Source: Shewanella sp. c952 (GTDB lineage Bacteria > Pseudomonadota > Gammaproteobacteria > Enterobacterales > Shewanellaceae). From it: a DNA stretch of 64,000 nucleotides. The stretch covers positions 1-64,000 of the forward strand of contig NZ_BPEW01000012.1 in the NCBI RefSeq assembly GCF_019654975.1, in the 5' to 3' direction. Below the pieces are notes generated by a model. The model had not been told where the DNA came from. It was given only the letters and a program-made list of their open reading frames with translations, and did no database searches. Each line of letters starts with the position of its first letter. The first letter of the stretch is position 1. The translations under genes were made by a program, and so were the position numbers. Of this stretch, positions 54,290-62,401 are shown in pieces.

Positions 54290-54945
54290 TAGGCAATTCC
54301 TGGTGACATTGCAACATTGCCTTGTTGAGCGTTCATTTTTCTTCGCCACATAAAGTAACCAAACACCACCATAACCACATAAAAGACGAACAGTGCAGCA
54401 GTCAACATCAAGCCTTTACTGACATACAGATAAATAGAAACGGCATCAATCACAAACCAGTAGATCCAGTTCTCTAGCACCTTTTTTGCCACTAAGAATG
54501 TACTCATGACGGCAAAGCATGTGGTTGCTGCGTCTAAATAAGGGAAAGAGGCTTGAGTCTGATTAGCCATAAAGTAGCCAATAACAACTGACATTAAGCT
54601 TGTTCCAGCAATAAGCTTTAGATGAGTCGACAAGCTCCAGGAGACAATATTAACCCCTTCATGAGCCTTGCCACCTTTAGTCCACATCCAATAACCATAG
54701 ACCGCCATTGCCATATAATAAACGTTTAATACCGACTCCATCAGCAAAGAGACTTTCCAAAATAGCACAGTATAAATTGCCGTGCTGGTCAATGCTGCTG
54801 GCCAACACCAAACGCTGCCCTTCATGGCAAAAATAAGATAAGCCAATGCTAGTAATACCGCGATAGCTTCCCAGCCAGTAAGTGCTTGAGCATCATTAAA
54901 CACGCCTGCAAAGCCTTCATTTATCAATAGCCAAAAATCTGCCAT
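54289..54945 (-). CDS. pnuT: PnuT-like thiamine transporter (PnuC family)
   Basis: 218-residue membrane protein with about seven helices. Family landmarks: WEAIAVLLALAYLIFAMKGSVWCWPAALTS, LNVYYMAMAVYGYWMWTKGG and ENWIYWFVIDAVSIYLY (WxxW and D motifs of the PnuC/PnuT permeases). Members move nicotinamide riboside (PnuC) or thiamine (PnuT) by facilitated diffusion, driven by phosphorylation inside the cell. The TPP riboswitch operon and downstream kinase favour PnuT. The start at 54945 is after AGAGAG. It lies behind an internal terminator. Confidence 0.88.
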   Translation of the reverse strand: MADFWLLINEGFAGVFNDAQALTGWEAIAVLLALAYLIFAMKGSVWCWPAALTSTAIYTVLFWKVSLLMESVLNVYYMAMAVYGYWMWTKGGKAHEGVNIVSWSLSTHLKLIAGTSLMSVVIGYFMANQTQASFPYLDAATTCFAVMSTFLVAKKVLENWIYWFVIDAVSIYLYVSKGLMLTAALFVFYVVMVVFGYFMWRRKMNAQQGNVAMSPGIA

Positions 54946-54980
54946 GAAACCATATCTCTCTATTAAAAAATTTTTAAAGC

Positions 54981-55023
54981 AAAAAATAAAAAGCCACAAA
55001 GCATAATGAATACTCTGTGGCTT
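54981..55023 (-). terminator. Internal terminator between the YkoF-like gene and pnuT
   Basis: AAGCCACA (54991-54998) pairs with TGTGGCTT (55016-55023) around 17 bases and is followed on the minus strand by TTTATTTTTT. It lies inside the thiamine operon, after the thiamine-binding gene and before pnuT, so it may lower expression of the last two genes. Confidence 0.72.
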
Positions 55024-55043
55024 GTTCTATTTAACACATTTGG

Positions 55044-55304
55044 TTATTCACTATGGCTCAGATCTAACTCACCACCAATAAACTTACACACAAATACGGC
55101 TTTGCCCCACTTCTCGTGAGCGGCTTCCATCTCGGTTGCCAACATTGCCATGACTTCAGCATATTCACCACACACTTGAGTCGCCATTGCGTTAGTCACG
55201 CGATGGATATTGTCGTAGCTATCGACTCGGCCAATAAACCACTTTATTGGGTCCAAATAGTTGTCTTGTAATGGATAACAACTTATCTCTGCTGTTAACT
55301 TCAT
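55044..55304 (-). CDS. YkoF/MTH1187-type thiamine-binding protein
   Basis: 86-residue protein with the thiamine-binding domain fold: AEISCYPLQDNYLDPIKWFIGRV, then VTNAMATQVCGEYAEVMAMLATEM and AVFVCKFIGGELDL. The pattern of a beta-alpha-beta-beta-alpha-beta half and the SxYPL motif match half of YkoF. No signal peptide, so it would act in the cytoplasm. It sits between the TonB receptor and PnuT genes. The ATG at 55304 follows AAGGT; an earlier start would add 11 residues. Confidence 0.82.
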   Translation of the reverse strand: MKLTAEISCYPLQDNYLDPIKWFIGRVDSYDNIHRVTNAMATQVCGEYAEVMAMLATEMEAAHEKWGKAVFVCKFIGGELDLSHSE

Positions 55305-55360
55305 ATTGATGACCTTAATATTGATAACGTGTAACAAGATTTAAACTTAATACTCAGTAA

Positions 55361-57559
55361 TTACATAAACTTAACGTTTACTGTCAGTCCTAGCTGACGC
55401 GGATCACCATAGCGTATATATTGCTTATCTGCCCAGCCTAAATCAGGCTCATTGCCGAAATAGAACCCACGAACACCATACTTTTCATCAAATAGATTAC
55501 GTCCCCAAAGGTACGCTGACCACATATCTGCTTCATAGCCTATTTTGGCATTAAAAATTTGATAGGTATCTGATTTTGATTCATTACTATCTGAATAGTA
55601 GAAATCGCTTTTTCCACTAGCATTTACGTTAGCAAACCAGCCAGAGTCAGTACGATAAGTTCCGCCAACACTGAAGGTAAAGTTTGGCGAATGGGCTAAC
55701 TCTCTACCAGATAGATCGACCGTAGTATCTTCGTCAACGTAATATTCATAGTCACCGTAAGCAGTTTCTAGCCAACCTATGCTGCCGTAGATGCTTAAAT
55801 TATCGGTTGCATACCAAGTACCGTCTAGCTCTGCACCATAGTTATGAGAACTACCTGCGTTTTCCGTATATAAATAGAATCGCTGTTGATTCTCTGAATC
55901 CTGTTGCGAAGCAGCGACTTGCTGGTCTTGTCTATCCATGTAGAAGACAGCTAAATTTGTATTTGCTAGTCCATTAAACCACGTCGATTTCAATCCTAAT
56001 TCGTAGTTATATAGAATTTCTGTATCGTATTCCGTTTTATCTGCTAACTGATCTGGTAAAGCCATATTAAAACCGCCAGCTTTATAACCACGAGCCACTC
56101 GAATGTATGATTCATGATTGGCAGACAAAGCCTTACTTAACGCAATATGACCGCCCCACATAGTCTCATTTGGGGTATATCTAGCATTTTTAAACTCATC
56201 ATCAATCAAACGAGTTTCGTTATACTCTACATCTCGTTCTTCGACTCGCAAACCAACAGATAGAAAATAATCATTTCCAAGCTGGCTATCTAATTGTCCA
56301 AACACAGCATAATTAGTTGCTTCATAGTCAGAATCAACAGACTCATCAGGGAATCCGTTGTAAAAAGATTCTAGCGCATTTTTTTCATCTAAATTCATGG
56401 CATAAACGCCAATCAACCAGTCGGTAGTATCTGAAAAAATCCTGCCAGACTCATTGGAGCTAAACCTAAATTCTTGAGTGAAAGTTGTTCTATCGCCTTC
56501 TTTATCCCAAGTGTAATCATATACACATGGTGCACTGCCAATCTCATTCCAATCATCGTCATATTCTGCACATGTTTTACTTGCCCAGTAATCAGGATTA
56601 GCCCAATCGCCATCGTAGTTATGGCGAGTATCAGAGCTGGCAAACGACGTTAAAGAGGTGATCTCAAATTTTTCAGTGCCTGTGTAGGTAAATTTTAAAG
56701 AACTACCAGTGGTCTTTTGCTTATCAACACCAGGAGCATCAGTTAATGTATCGAAACCATTATTATCTAATGTCCATGCATCATAACCATTATTATAGTT
56801 TGCGTGTAAAAAGGTTAGATCAATCTCTAAATCTTCAGTGGCGTACCAGCGCAATTTTGCTCGCCCGGTAAACTCATCGCGTTTATTAGTATCACTCACG
56901 CCAAGATAGAGGTTATCTCTATAGCCATCTTGCTGGTGTTGTTGTAGTGACACTCGATAGAGTAGATTTCCAGAATCTGTCAGTGGACCAGAGCTAAAGC
57001 CGCTAAAAGTTTGCAAGTTATCATCGCCAAGTGAAACCTCGGCGCCGTTTTCAAACACATCAGTTGGATCATTACTCTTAAGGTAGATAAGACCGGCTAA
57101 CGCGTTGGCACCATACTGCGTCCCCTGAGGGCCTCGCAGCACTTCTACCTGCTGCAGGTCGTACATGCTCGAAACCATGCCCAAACCTGATAGGTCGATA
57201 TCATCTACAATAAAGCCTACAGAGGAGTTAGGTGCACCTTGGTACTCTTCTTGTTCACCGACACCGCGTATTTGGAAATACTTAGGACGTGAGCTGCCAC
57301 CAGACCAGTTAAAATTGGCAATTGAATTTAAAACATCTTCAAAGTGCTGCGCACCTTCATCTTCAATTTGCTGTTGATCGATGACGGTAACACTCGATGG
57401 CATTTTATCTAAGCTAGTACCACGAAAATCGGAAGTAACAACCATCACTTCCATTTCGTCGTGAGGCGTATCGGTGCTGGTTTCAGACAGTGCAGGTTGT
57501 GAAATAAGCGCTGACATAACAGCTAGCGCAACAGGAGAATAAACTTTTGGATATAACAT
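55361..57559 (-). CDS. TonB-dependent outer-membrane receptor, probable thiamine receptor
   Basis: 732-residue outer-membrane receptor. A signal peptide of 25 residues (LYPKVYSPVALAVMSALISQPALSET) precedes a short TonB-box region (DEMEVMVVTSD) and the plug (SSVTVIDQQQIEDEGAQHFEDVLNSI, then GAPNSSVGFIVDDI and VEVLRGPQGTQYGANALAG). The 22-stranded barrel ends in GLTVNVKFM. It starts the TPP-riboswitch operon with thiamine-binding protein, PnuT and kinase genes, so the ligand is most likely thiamine or its phosphates (a receptor called omr1 was predicted in such regulons). The ligand is inferred. Confidence 0.9.
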   Translation of the reverse strand: MLYPKVYSPVALAVMSALISQPALSETSTDTPHDEMEVMVVTSDFRGTSLDKMPSSVTVIDQQQIEDEGAQHFEDVLNSIANFNWSGGSSRPKYFQIRGVGEQEEYQGAPNSSVGFIVDDIDLSGLGMVSSMYDLQQVEVLRGPQGTQYGANALAGLIYLKSNDPTDVFENGAEVSLGDDNLQTFSGFSSGPLTDSGNLLYRVSLQQHQQDGYRDNLYLGVSDTNKRDEFTGRAKLRWYATEDLEIDLTFLHANYNNGYDAWTLDNNGFDTLTDAPGVDKQKTTGSSLKFTYTGTEKFEITSLTSFASSDTRHNYDGDWANPDYWASKTCAEYDDDWNEIGSAPCVYDYTWDKEGDRTTFTQEFRFSSNESGRIFSDTTDWLIGVYAMNLDEKNALESFYNGFPDESVDSDYEATNYAVFGQLDSQLGNDYFLSVGLRVEERDVEYNETRLIDDEFKNARYTPNETMWGGHIALSKALSANHESYIRVARGYKAGGFNMALPDQLADKTEYDTEILYNYELGLKSTWFNGLANTNLAVFYMDRQDQQVAASQQDSENQQRFYLYTENAGSSHNYGAELDGTWYATDNLSIYGSIGWLETAYGDYEYYVDEDTTVDLSGRELAHSPNFTFSVGGTYRTDSGWFANVNASGKSDFYYSDSNESKSDTYQIFNAKIGYEADMWSAYLWGRNLFDEKYGVRGFYFGNEPDLGWADKQYIRYGDPRQLGLTVNVKFM

Positions 57560-57560
57560 A

Positions 57561-57587
57561 GGACCTCAAATTTTAATTTTGAGATCC
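57561..57587 (-). promoter_or_regulatory. Shine-Dalgarno-sequestering hairpin of the TonB receptor gene
   Basis: On the mRNA GGAUCUCAAA pairs with UUUGAGGUCC (ten base pairs with one G-U) around AUUAAAA. The second arm contains the SD GAGGUCC, just 2 bases before the AUG. This is the classic off-state of a translational riboswitch; it lies between the TPP aptamer and the start codon. Confidence 0.7.
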
Positions 57588-57621
57588 GGCAACATAAAGA
57601 AGCGATCGGGAAATGAATTGT

Positions 57622-57737
57622 GGCCCATTCCTACGCCGGTATTAGCCGGATCAGGTTCAAAGGGTTTGTTTTTCAACATCTCAGTTAAGCCTATAAAATT
57701 ACAACTTTCGCTCTATAGACTTTAACACCCCTTGGCG
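57622..57737 (-). promoter_or_regulatory. TPP riboswitch (THI element)
   Basis: The minus strand contains the conserved TPP aptamer parts in order: GGGGTGTTA, a variable arm, CTGAGATG, then CCCTTTGAACCTGATCCGG, CTAATACCGGCGTAGGAATG, all matching the THI box. The aptamer ends about 60 bases before the SD-sequestering hairpin of the receptor gene. Regulation by TPP of the whole thiamine-salvage operon follows from the known family. Confidence 0.95.
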
Positions 57738-57743
57738 CGACTG

Positions 57744-57749
57744 ATTATA
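57744..57749 (-). promoter_or_regulatory. -10 box of the riboswitch promoter
   Basis: A perfect TATAAT on the minus strand lies 7-12 bases before the start of the TPP aptamer. The -35 region (TGTCAT-like) is weak, so identification rests on the hexamer and its position. Confidence 0.5.
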
Positions 57750-57802
57750 CATGAATTTTACAAAACCATGACACCCTTCTTGCGTTACTTGAACGTTTCG
57801 CA

Positions 57803-57830
57803 TAAAAAAACGCCAGATCTACTGACGTTT
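57803..57830 (-). terminator. Rho-independent terminator after the YcfL-like gene
   Basis: AACGCCAG (57809-57816) pairs with CTGACGTT (57822-57829), one G-U on the minus strand, around ATCTA, followed by seven T. Confidence 0.8.
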
Positions 57831-57862
57831 TATTAACATATGTGAACCTGAGCGGTTAACGC

Positions 57863-58252
57863 TTAATTTGAAAATGCTTTTCTTACGTACAATTCAAAAC
57901 GACTAGCATTAGCATTTGGTGCAACGGCTGAGACTTGTAGTTGTTGCTTACCGTGAAGCTTTACCGATTTCCAACTGACACCTTCATCATCGATTGTCAT
58001 ACCGCTAGTATCGAACCAAGTAAATTTATACTGTAGGCGTAAATCTGTAGAGACTTTGCTGATAATCGTTCCACTGCCTTGTAGAAAGCCTCCCTCAGGA
58101 CGAGCCATTACGCTTTGAACTTCGACCTCTTTACCAAAGGTACTGTTATCTATTCGGACTTCGCCTTTTGAACCAGCCATCAAGCCTGCAGTATGTGGCG
58201 CACAAGCCGTTACAAGTAAGGCGGTAAACAAGCCTAGGATCAGTTTTTTCAT
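57863..58252 (-). CDS. YcfL-like lipoprotein (DUF1425)
   Basis: 129-residue lipoprotein with signal KKLILGLFTALLVTAC and lipobox VTAC. The mature part shows EVRIDNSTFGKEVEVQSVMAR, LRLQYKFTWFDTSGM and VSWKSVKLHGKQQLQVSAVAPNANASRFELYV, matching the YcfL/DUF1425 immunoglobulin-like fold. In E. coli ycfL lies next to lpoB and hinT; here the HIT gene is three genes upstream on the same strand, so this order is partly conserved. Function unknown. Confidence 0.85.
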   Translation of the reverse strand: MKKLILGLFTALLVTACAPHTAGLMAGSKGEVRIDNSTFGKEVEVQSVMARPEGGFLQGSGTIISKVSTDLRLQYKFTWFDTSGMTIDDEGVSWKSVKLHGKQQLQVSAVAPNANASRFELYVRKAFSN

Positions 58253-58303
58253 ATTAGTCCCCTGAAATATACTCTTTGATTGTTAATACAAGAATAAGCT
58301 AGT

Positions 58304-58774
58304 TTAATCGATTAAGAAATGTGCTCTTGCGGTTGCGATTAAATGCTTACGGTTAGTCTGCCAACAATTAATACTCACATTTGCCACTCGTCGACCTTGG
58401 CGGGTTATTTTACACTCTGCAAAGCTATCTTTATGATAACCAGCCCTTAAATAATCAATTGAAAAATCGACAACTTTAGGCACTTTACTGGTTTGCATAA
58501 ATACCATTAATTGAACGATTGCGGACATCTCCATGAAGCCCGCAATAACACCACCATGAAGTGCCGGCAATACAGGGTTACCAATATTGTCATCGTTTGC
58601 GGGTAGTTTAAAAATTAACTCGTCACCAAACCGATCGACTTCCATGCCAATGAATTTTGCATAGGGGACATGTTCAAGTAGATGGCCAAAATCATTGAGC
58701 TCTGTGGCTTTACGAATAATACTTTTTACATCGAGCTTGGCTTGTTCACACTCATCAGCGCTTGGGTTAGTCAT
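58304..58774 (-). CDS. PaaI-family hot-dog thioesterase (first of two)
   Basis: 156-residue acyl-CoA thioesterase of the PaaI hot-dog family. FGDELIFKLPANDDNIGNPVLPALHGGVIAGFMEMSA carries the conserved HGG and downstream catalytic acid (E) of the central helix; ITRQGRRVANVSINCWQ is the closing strand. Specific acyl-CoA unknown. It overlaps the upstream thioesterase gene by 8 bases. The two share only the family level of sequence, so they are distinct paralogues, perhaps a heteromeric pair. Confidence 0.85.
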   Translation of the reverse strand: MTNPSADECEQAKLDVKSIIRKATELNDFGHLLEHVPYAKFIGMEVDRFGDELIFKLPANDDNIGNPVLPALHGGVIAGFMEMSAIVQLMVFMQTSKVPKVVDFSIDYLRAGYHKDSFAECKITRQGRRVANVSINCWQTNRKHLIATARAHFLID

Positions 58775-59270
58775 TACGTGGTTCCCCCATTAAAGCCTGT
58801 CTAAACTCTTCACCGACCATTTCGGGGCTAATACGCATAAATGAACCCACCGCATGGGCAATCGGATCATCTATAGAGTCTTGATAAGCAATCGCTCGAG
58901 TAAAAGCAACGCTAGATGACAATTTATAGCACTGGGCGAAGCCGTATACTGGTTTAAAAGGCTCTGCAGGTTTCATGTAATCAACTCTAAGATCGAGCGT
59001 TGGTGAAATTTCTAACGAGCGAAACTTATCAAAAATAGAGCAAACAACGGCGCAACCACTAGCAGTATCCATTAAGGTTGTGATAACACCGCCATGAATG
59101 ACGCCAGTATCTGGATAACCGATAAGTTGAGTGTCATAGGGAAGCTCCATCAGGACATGTTTGCTACTGCCTTCCAGCACTTTCAGTTTTAACTTTTGGC
59201 ATTGTGTGAGCTGCGCTACAAATCGACTTGCCATCTCCGTTAACGGGAAAACATCGGCAGTTTCTTTCAT
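58767..59270 (-). CDS. PaaI-family hot-dog thioesterase (second of two)
   Basis: 167-residue thioesterase with [22 protein letters not shown], holding the HGG and the aspartate of the PaaI catalytic pair (the downstream paralogue has E there), and [14 protein letters not shown]. It overlaps the HIT gene upstream by 4 bases (ATGA) and the second thioesterase gene by 8. Tight overlaps show an operon of hinT and two thioesterases. Substrate unknown. Confidence 0.87.
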   Translation of the reverse strand: MKETADVFPLTEMASRFVAQLTQCQKLKLKVLEGSSKHVLMELPYDTQLIGYPDTGVIHGGVITTLMDTASGCAVVCSIFDKFRSLEISPTLDLRVDYMKPAEPFKPVYGFAQCYKLSSSVAFTRAIAYQDSIDDPIAHAVGSFMRISPEMVGEEFRQALMGEPRND

Positions 59271-59623
59271 CGGTTTTTACTCAACATAGGGCCTAATGAG
59301 TGGCCTCCAACTAGGTGCATATGAATATGAAACACCTCTTGTCCAGCGTGTTCATTGCAGTTCATGATCAATCGATAACCATCTTCAGCAATTCCCTCTT
59401 CTTGCGCTAACTTAGCCGCTACAGACATCATTCTTCCAAGCGCCTTTTCATCAGATGCTTTTATATCGTTTGCTGTAGGGATAAGGTGGTTAGGAATGAT
59501 TAGAATATGGGTAGGAGCTTGAGCACTAATGTCTCTAAACGCAGTTACCAGCTCATCTTGGAATAGAATATCTGCAGGGATCTCACGTCGAATAATTTTA
59601 CTGAATATGGTTTCTTCGGCCAC
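59267..59623 (-). CDS. hinT: HIT-family nucleotide hydrolase, HinT
   Basis: 118-residue purine nucleoside phosphoramidase. HIT motif HIHMHLVGG gives His99, His101 and His103. [20 protein letters not shown] and [21 protein letters not shown] are typical HinT openings. It hydrolyses AMP-lysine-type conjugates in the cytoplasm. First gene in an overlapping operon with two PaaI thioesterases, then a YcfL-like gene further on. In E. coli hinT also lies next to ycfL. Confidence 0.95.
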   Translation of the reverse strand: MAEETIFSKIIRREIPADILFQDELVTAFRDISAQAPTHILIIPNHLIPTANDIKASDEKALGRMMSVAAKLAQEEGIAEDGYRLIMNCNEHAGQEVFHIHMHLVGGHSLGPMLSKNR

Positions 59624-59860
59624 TTTGCTGTCCTCATTAACATAAGTTATGTACTAGTATACTCGAAAAAGCGCATCAAGCGATTGACGAATTTTAGCGT
59701 ACAAACAGCAAACTAAGTATGGATAAGAGCAATTGTGTAGTGATAAAGGCTAAAATAAATAAACTTAATGTCGCCATACATAAAAGCGACAAAATCTAAG
59801 ATCAATGTATCGGTGTTGCGCTTAGGTAAGCGCTAATGAAATCAGCTTAAATGATGCTAA

Positions 59861-60496
59861 TTACAACACCACTTCATGCATGTTCGTTTGCGCCCATGCG
59901 ATCGCTTGACCACGGCTCGATACACCTATTTTTCTAAAGGCTCTATAGAGATGAGTTTTAATGGTACTTTCACTTACAAATAATTGATTTGCAATATCAA
60001 TATTAGTACTGCCAGATCGCAATACCTGCAATACCTCTCGCTCTCGCATTGTTAACGTATCAGACTCTTCATCTTCTTCAACATTATTTAAATGCGCACG
60101 ATTAAACTCATCAGGGATTGCAGTTTGTCCTTGCACAATTTTAGACATTCCAATACCTATGCTGTCCAAGGTTGCATCAGAGTAGAACACACCTGCGGTG
60201 ATATTATGCTGTACTAAAAAACGTGCATCGACTTGCTGAGGGTAATGTATAAACACCACCCTTACGCCACTGCGCTCTTTATCTAATTTTTTCTGGATTT
60301 GATATGCCTTTTGAATATCTACACTTGAAAGATCGATTAGCACTAGACCAACACGGTTCTCAGTAAAATTATCAATAATATTATCTGGTGCAACATTATG
60401 AATTTTGACTAAAAACTGTTGGGGCCAACGAGAATTAAGCAGATCAACTAATATTTGTGAGCGGGTAACCATAACCCAGTGCATAACCTTAAACAT
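59861..60496 (-). CDS. LuxR/CsgD-type response regulator
   Basis: 211-residue transcription regulator. The N-terminal receiver-like domain (residues 1-130) keeps the fold but resembles the CsgD class: LVLIDLSSVDIQKAYQIQKKL has no typical DD pair, so phosphorylation is doubtful. The C-terminal LuxR helix-turn-helix (LTMREREVLQVLRSGSTNIDIANQLFVSESTIKTHLYRAFRKIGV) is intact. Start at 60496 chosen because GGAG lies 6 bases ahead. Divergent neighbours are absent; a large AT-rich non-coding region precedes it, which suits a regulator under complex control. Its targets may be curli or biofilm genes, by analogy only. Confidence 0.85.
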   Translation of the reverse strand: MFKVMHWVMVTRSQILVDLLNSRWPQQFLVKIHNVAPDNIIDNFTENRVGLVLIDLSSVDIQKAYQIQKKLDKERSGVRVVFIHYPQQVDARFLVQHNITAGVFYSDATLDSIGIGMSKIVQGQTAIPDEFNRAHLNNVEEDEESDTLTMREREVLQVLRSGSTNIDIANQLFVSESTIKTHLYRAFRKIGVSSRGQAIAWAQTNMHEVVL

Positions 60497-61178
60497 CCTA
60501 CTCTCCATGTTTTTCGTATAACAATCCTTGTGTGTATAAGTGTAATACACATTAAAGATAATAAACGAACGAAAAGAATTAAATATTGAAATATTCTAAT
60601 GTTTAAGCTGCTAACACTGCGTCAGTCTCCAATGCCTATATATGTAGCTAATACAACTATATAGCTAGCACTAATGACTGACTCGCTACAATGAATAACA
60701 TTAAAGTGAAATTATATATTTACAGAAATAGACCTAGAACACTTAACGATACCTATCAGGTAAACTTAATACCGATAGTATGAAAGAGCAGCTCTCACAT
60801 ATAACAACCACTAAACCACTGATTTATAGATATTTATAGTATAAGATCAAAAAGCAGAGATAGTTTATATAAAATAATGTAACTCAAAATTTTTTAATAT
60901 CTCTCTTGTAAAAAAGCATTACAATTAACAGGGTATACTACTTAAAAACAAGAAAATAATTCATGTTTTAATTTTCAGCCTCATAAATTCAGCCCCCCAT
61001 GCCATTAGAACAAATAGTTATTAATTACAATATAATGACAGAATACTTGCTATCACTTTATCAACTAAAACAACTCTACTTACTCGTTTTTGAATAAAAC
61101 GCTATGAGATATGAAAATAGAGTTTTTAATTTAAAAACTCTATTTCAGATTAAAGCTTGGCGTTAATACGAGCAACCG
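60497..61178. other. Long AT-rich non-coding region
   Basis: About 680 bases upstream of the CsgD-like gene with many A/T runs. An imperfect inverted repeat CTATATA...TATATAG lies near 60640-60665. A 30-codon plus-strand frame near 60690 has no SD and is not called. The stretch probably holds the regulator's promoter and binding sites; the terminator of the next operon lies at its right end. Confidence 0.45.
61113..61146 (-). terminator. A/T-rich hairpin after the TPR lipoprotein gene
   Basis: A 14-base stem beginning AAATAGAGTTTTT pairs with AAAAACTCTATTT. It sits 33 bases past the stop of the gene at 61179. Mostly A/T, so of modest strength. Confidence 0.6.
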
Positions 61179-62321
61179 TTAACGTGACTTTAGCCATGCT
61201 AGCTTAGCTTGATAACGCTGTTGGTTCTCGGGTAACTCCGTATAATCGAGTGCTTTGCGGAGTGCTTTTTTGGCCAGCTCTGGTTCATCAAGTTTAAAAT
61301 GAACCTTTGCTAAATCAAAATACGCTTTATGAAAGTAATATGTGTTATCGATAAATTTGTTGAGGTACACTTTTGCACTTAAATAGTCTGCAGCAGCTAT
61401 CGAATCTTGTGCCACTAAATACCATTTATACGGGCTGGTATCATCTAATACAAGCAATTGGTTCTTCACTGCTAAGGCTTCAACTATGCGACCTTGGCGA
61501 ACCAGCAAATAATGATAATTACTCAACAAAGTTACTTTATCTTCTGAAACCTCTAATCCATATCGATACAAGCTCTCAGCGGTTTCTACATCGCCTAATC
61601 GGCGTAAAACAACTGCCAACATATTAATAGATGGCGCATATGCCTTGCTAAAAGATAAGCTTTTCTTAAGTAATAAATAGGCTAGTGGTAAGTCATCACT
61701 GAACAATGCATCCGCAGCTAAATTTCGATACAGCATCGCGAAGAACTCATCGGTATCAACCATTTTTCCACCTCTGTCATAACGACTGGGAAAGTAGTCT
61801 ATTACAACGCTTTTGTTAGCAGAAAATAACGTGTTGCTTTCATCATTACTGCTCTCATAAAGAAATGTTCTAACATGATCTGACGTTACAGAGTATCGGT
61901 CTGTTACATCAAGTAAAACAGGCATGGTATGTAGCTGTTGAAATGATATATCGACTTGAAACTCGCTAGCGATGGCATAGGTTAAAAGAGCCAAGGACAT
62001 ACAGTTACCTTGGTTCAGTTCTAGCGCCTCTGCAGCACTGTAGTTTTTGCCTTCATAGTTAAAGTTGACCAAGCGTTTTTCAAGAAAATGTTTGACCTGT
62101 TGAAACGGGAGTAATGTGTCGACATCACTCTGTAATTGAAAGCGCTTAAACTCTGCAACTTGCTCAGTAGTTAAAGAAAATAAGCTTTCAGGCTCAGGTA
62201 TTTCATAATCACTGGCATCTACTTCATACGCTAATATCGGCATCTGAGCAGGCTGTTTAGTCGGAGCAGACATTGTCTGGCAACCGCTCACAATAAAGCA
62301 TACTAACAACAAGTACTTCAT
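61179..62321 (-). CDS. Lipoprotein with transglutaminase-like and TPR domains
   Basis: 380-residue lipoprotein (lipobox VSGC, cysteine about residue 14). Residues about 70-160 contain YSAAEALELNQGNCMSLALLTYAIA, the cysteine-containing motif of transglutaminase-like (DUF4850/TPR-linked) proteins. From residue 215 four or five tetratricopeptide repeats follow (DLPLAYLLLKKSLSFSKAYAP, GDVETAESLYRYGLEVSED, YLSAKVYLNKFIDNT, LDEPELAKKALRKALDYTE). The catalytic histidine and acid are not obvious, so the domain may be non-enzymatic. A start one ATG earlier (62330) is possible. It lies 80 bases past the kinase-phosphatase gene. Confidence 0.8.
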   Translation of the reverse strand: MKYLLLVCFIVSGCQTMSAPTKQPAQMPILAYEVDASDYEIPEPESLFSLTTEQVAEFKRFQLQSDVDTLLPFQQVKHFLEKRLVNFNYEGKNYSAAEALELNQGNCMSLALLTYAIASEFQVDISFQQLHTMPVLLDVTDRYSVTSDHVRTFLYESSNDESNTLFSANKSVVIDYFPSRYDRGGKMVDTDEFFAMLYRNLAADALFSDDLPLAYLLLKKSLSFSKAYAPSINMLAVVLRRLGDVETAESLYRYGLEVSEDKVTLLSNYHYLLVRQGRIVEALAVKNQLLVLDDTSPYKWYLVAQDSIAAADYLSAKVYLNKFIDNTYYFHKAYFDLAKVHFKLDEPELAKKALRKALDYTELPENQQRYQAKLAWLKSR

Positions 62322-62401
62322 AAGTTCCATTTACATTGTGATCTCCATATATTCAAAGATATACCAAGCAGATGCTAACTACAACAGTACGGTAAGCAAG
62401 C

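Noticed and set aside
60690..60785. 30-codon plus-strand frame in the AT-rich region
   Set aside because: No SD, low-complexity composition and no similarity to a known small protein.
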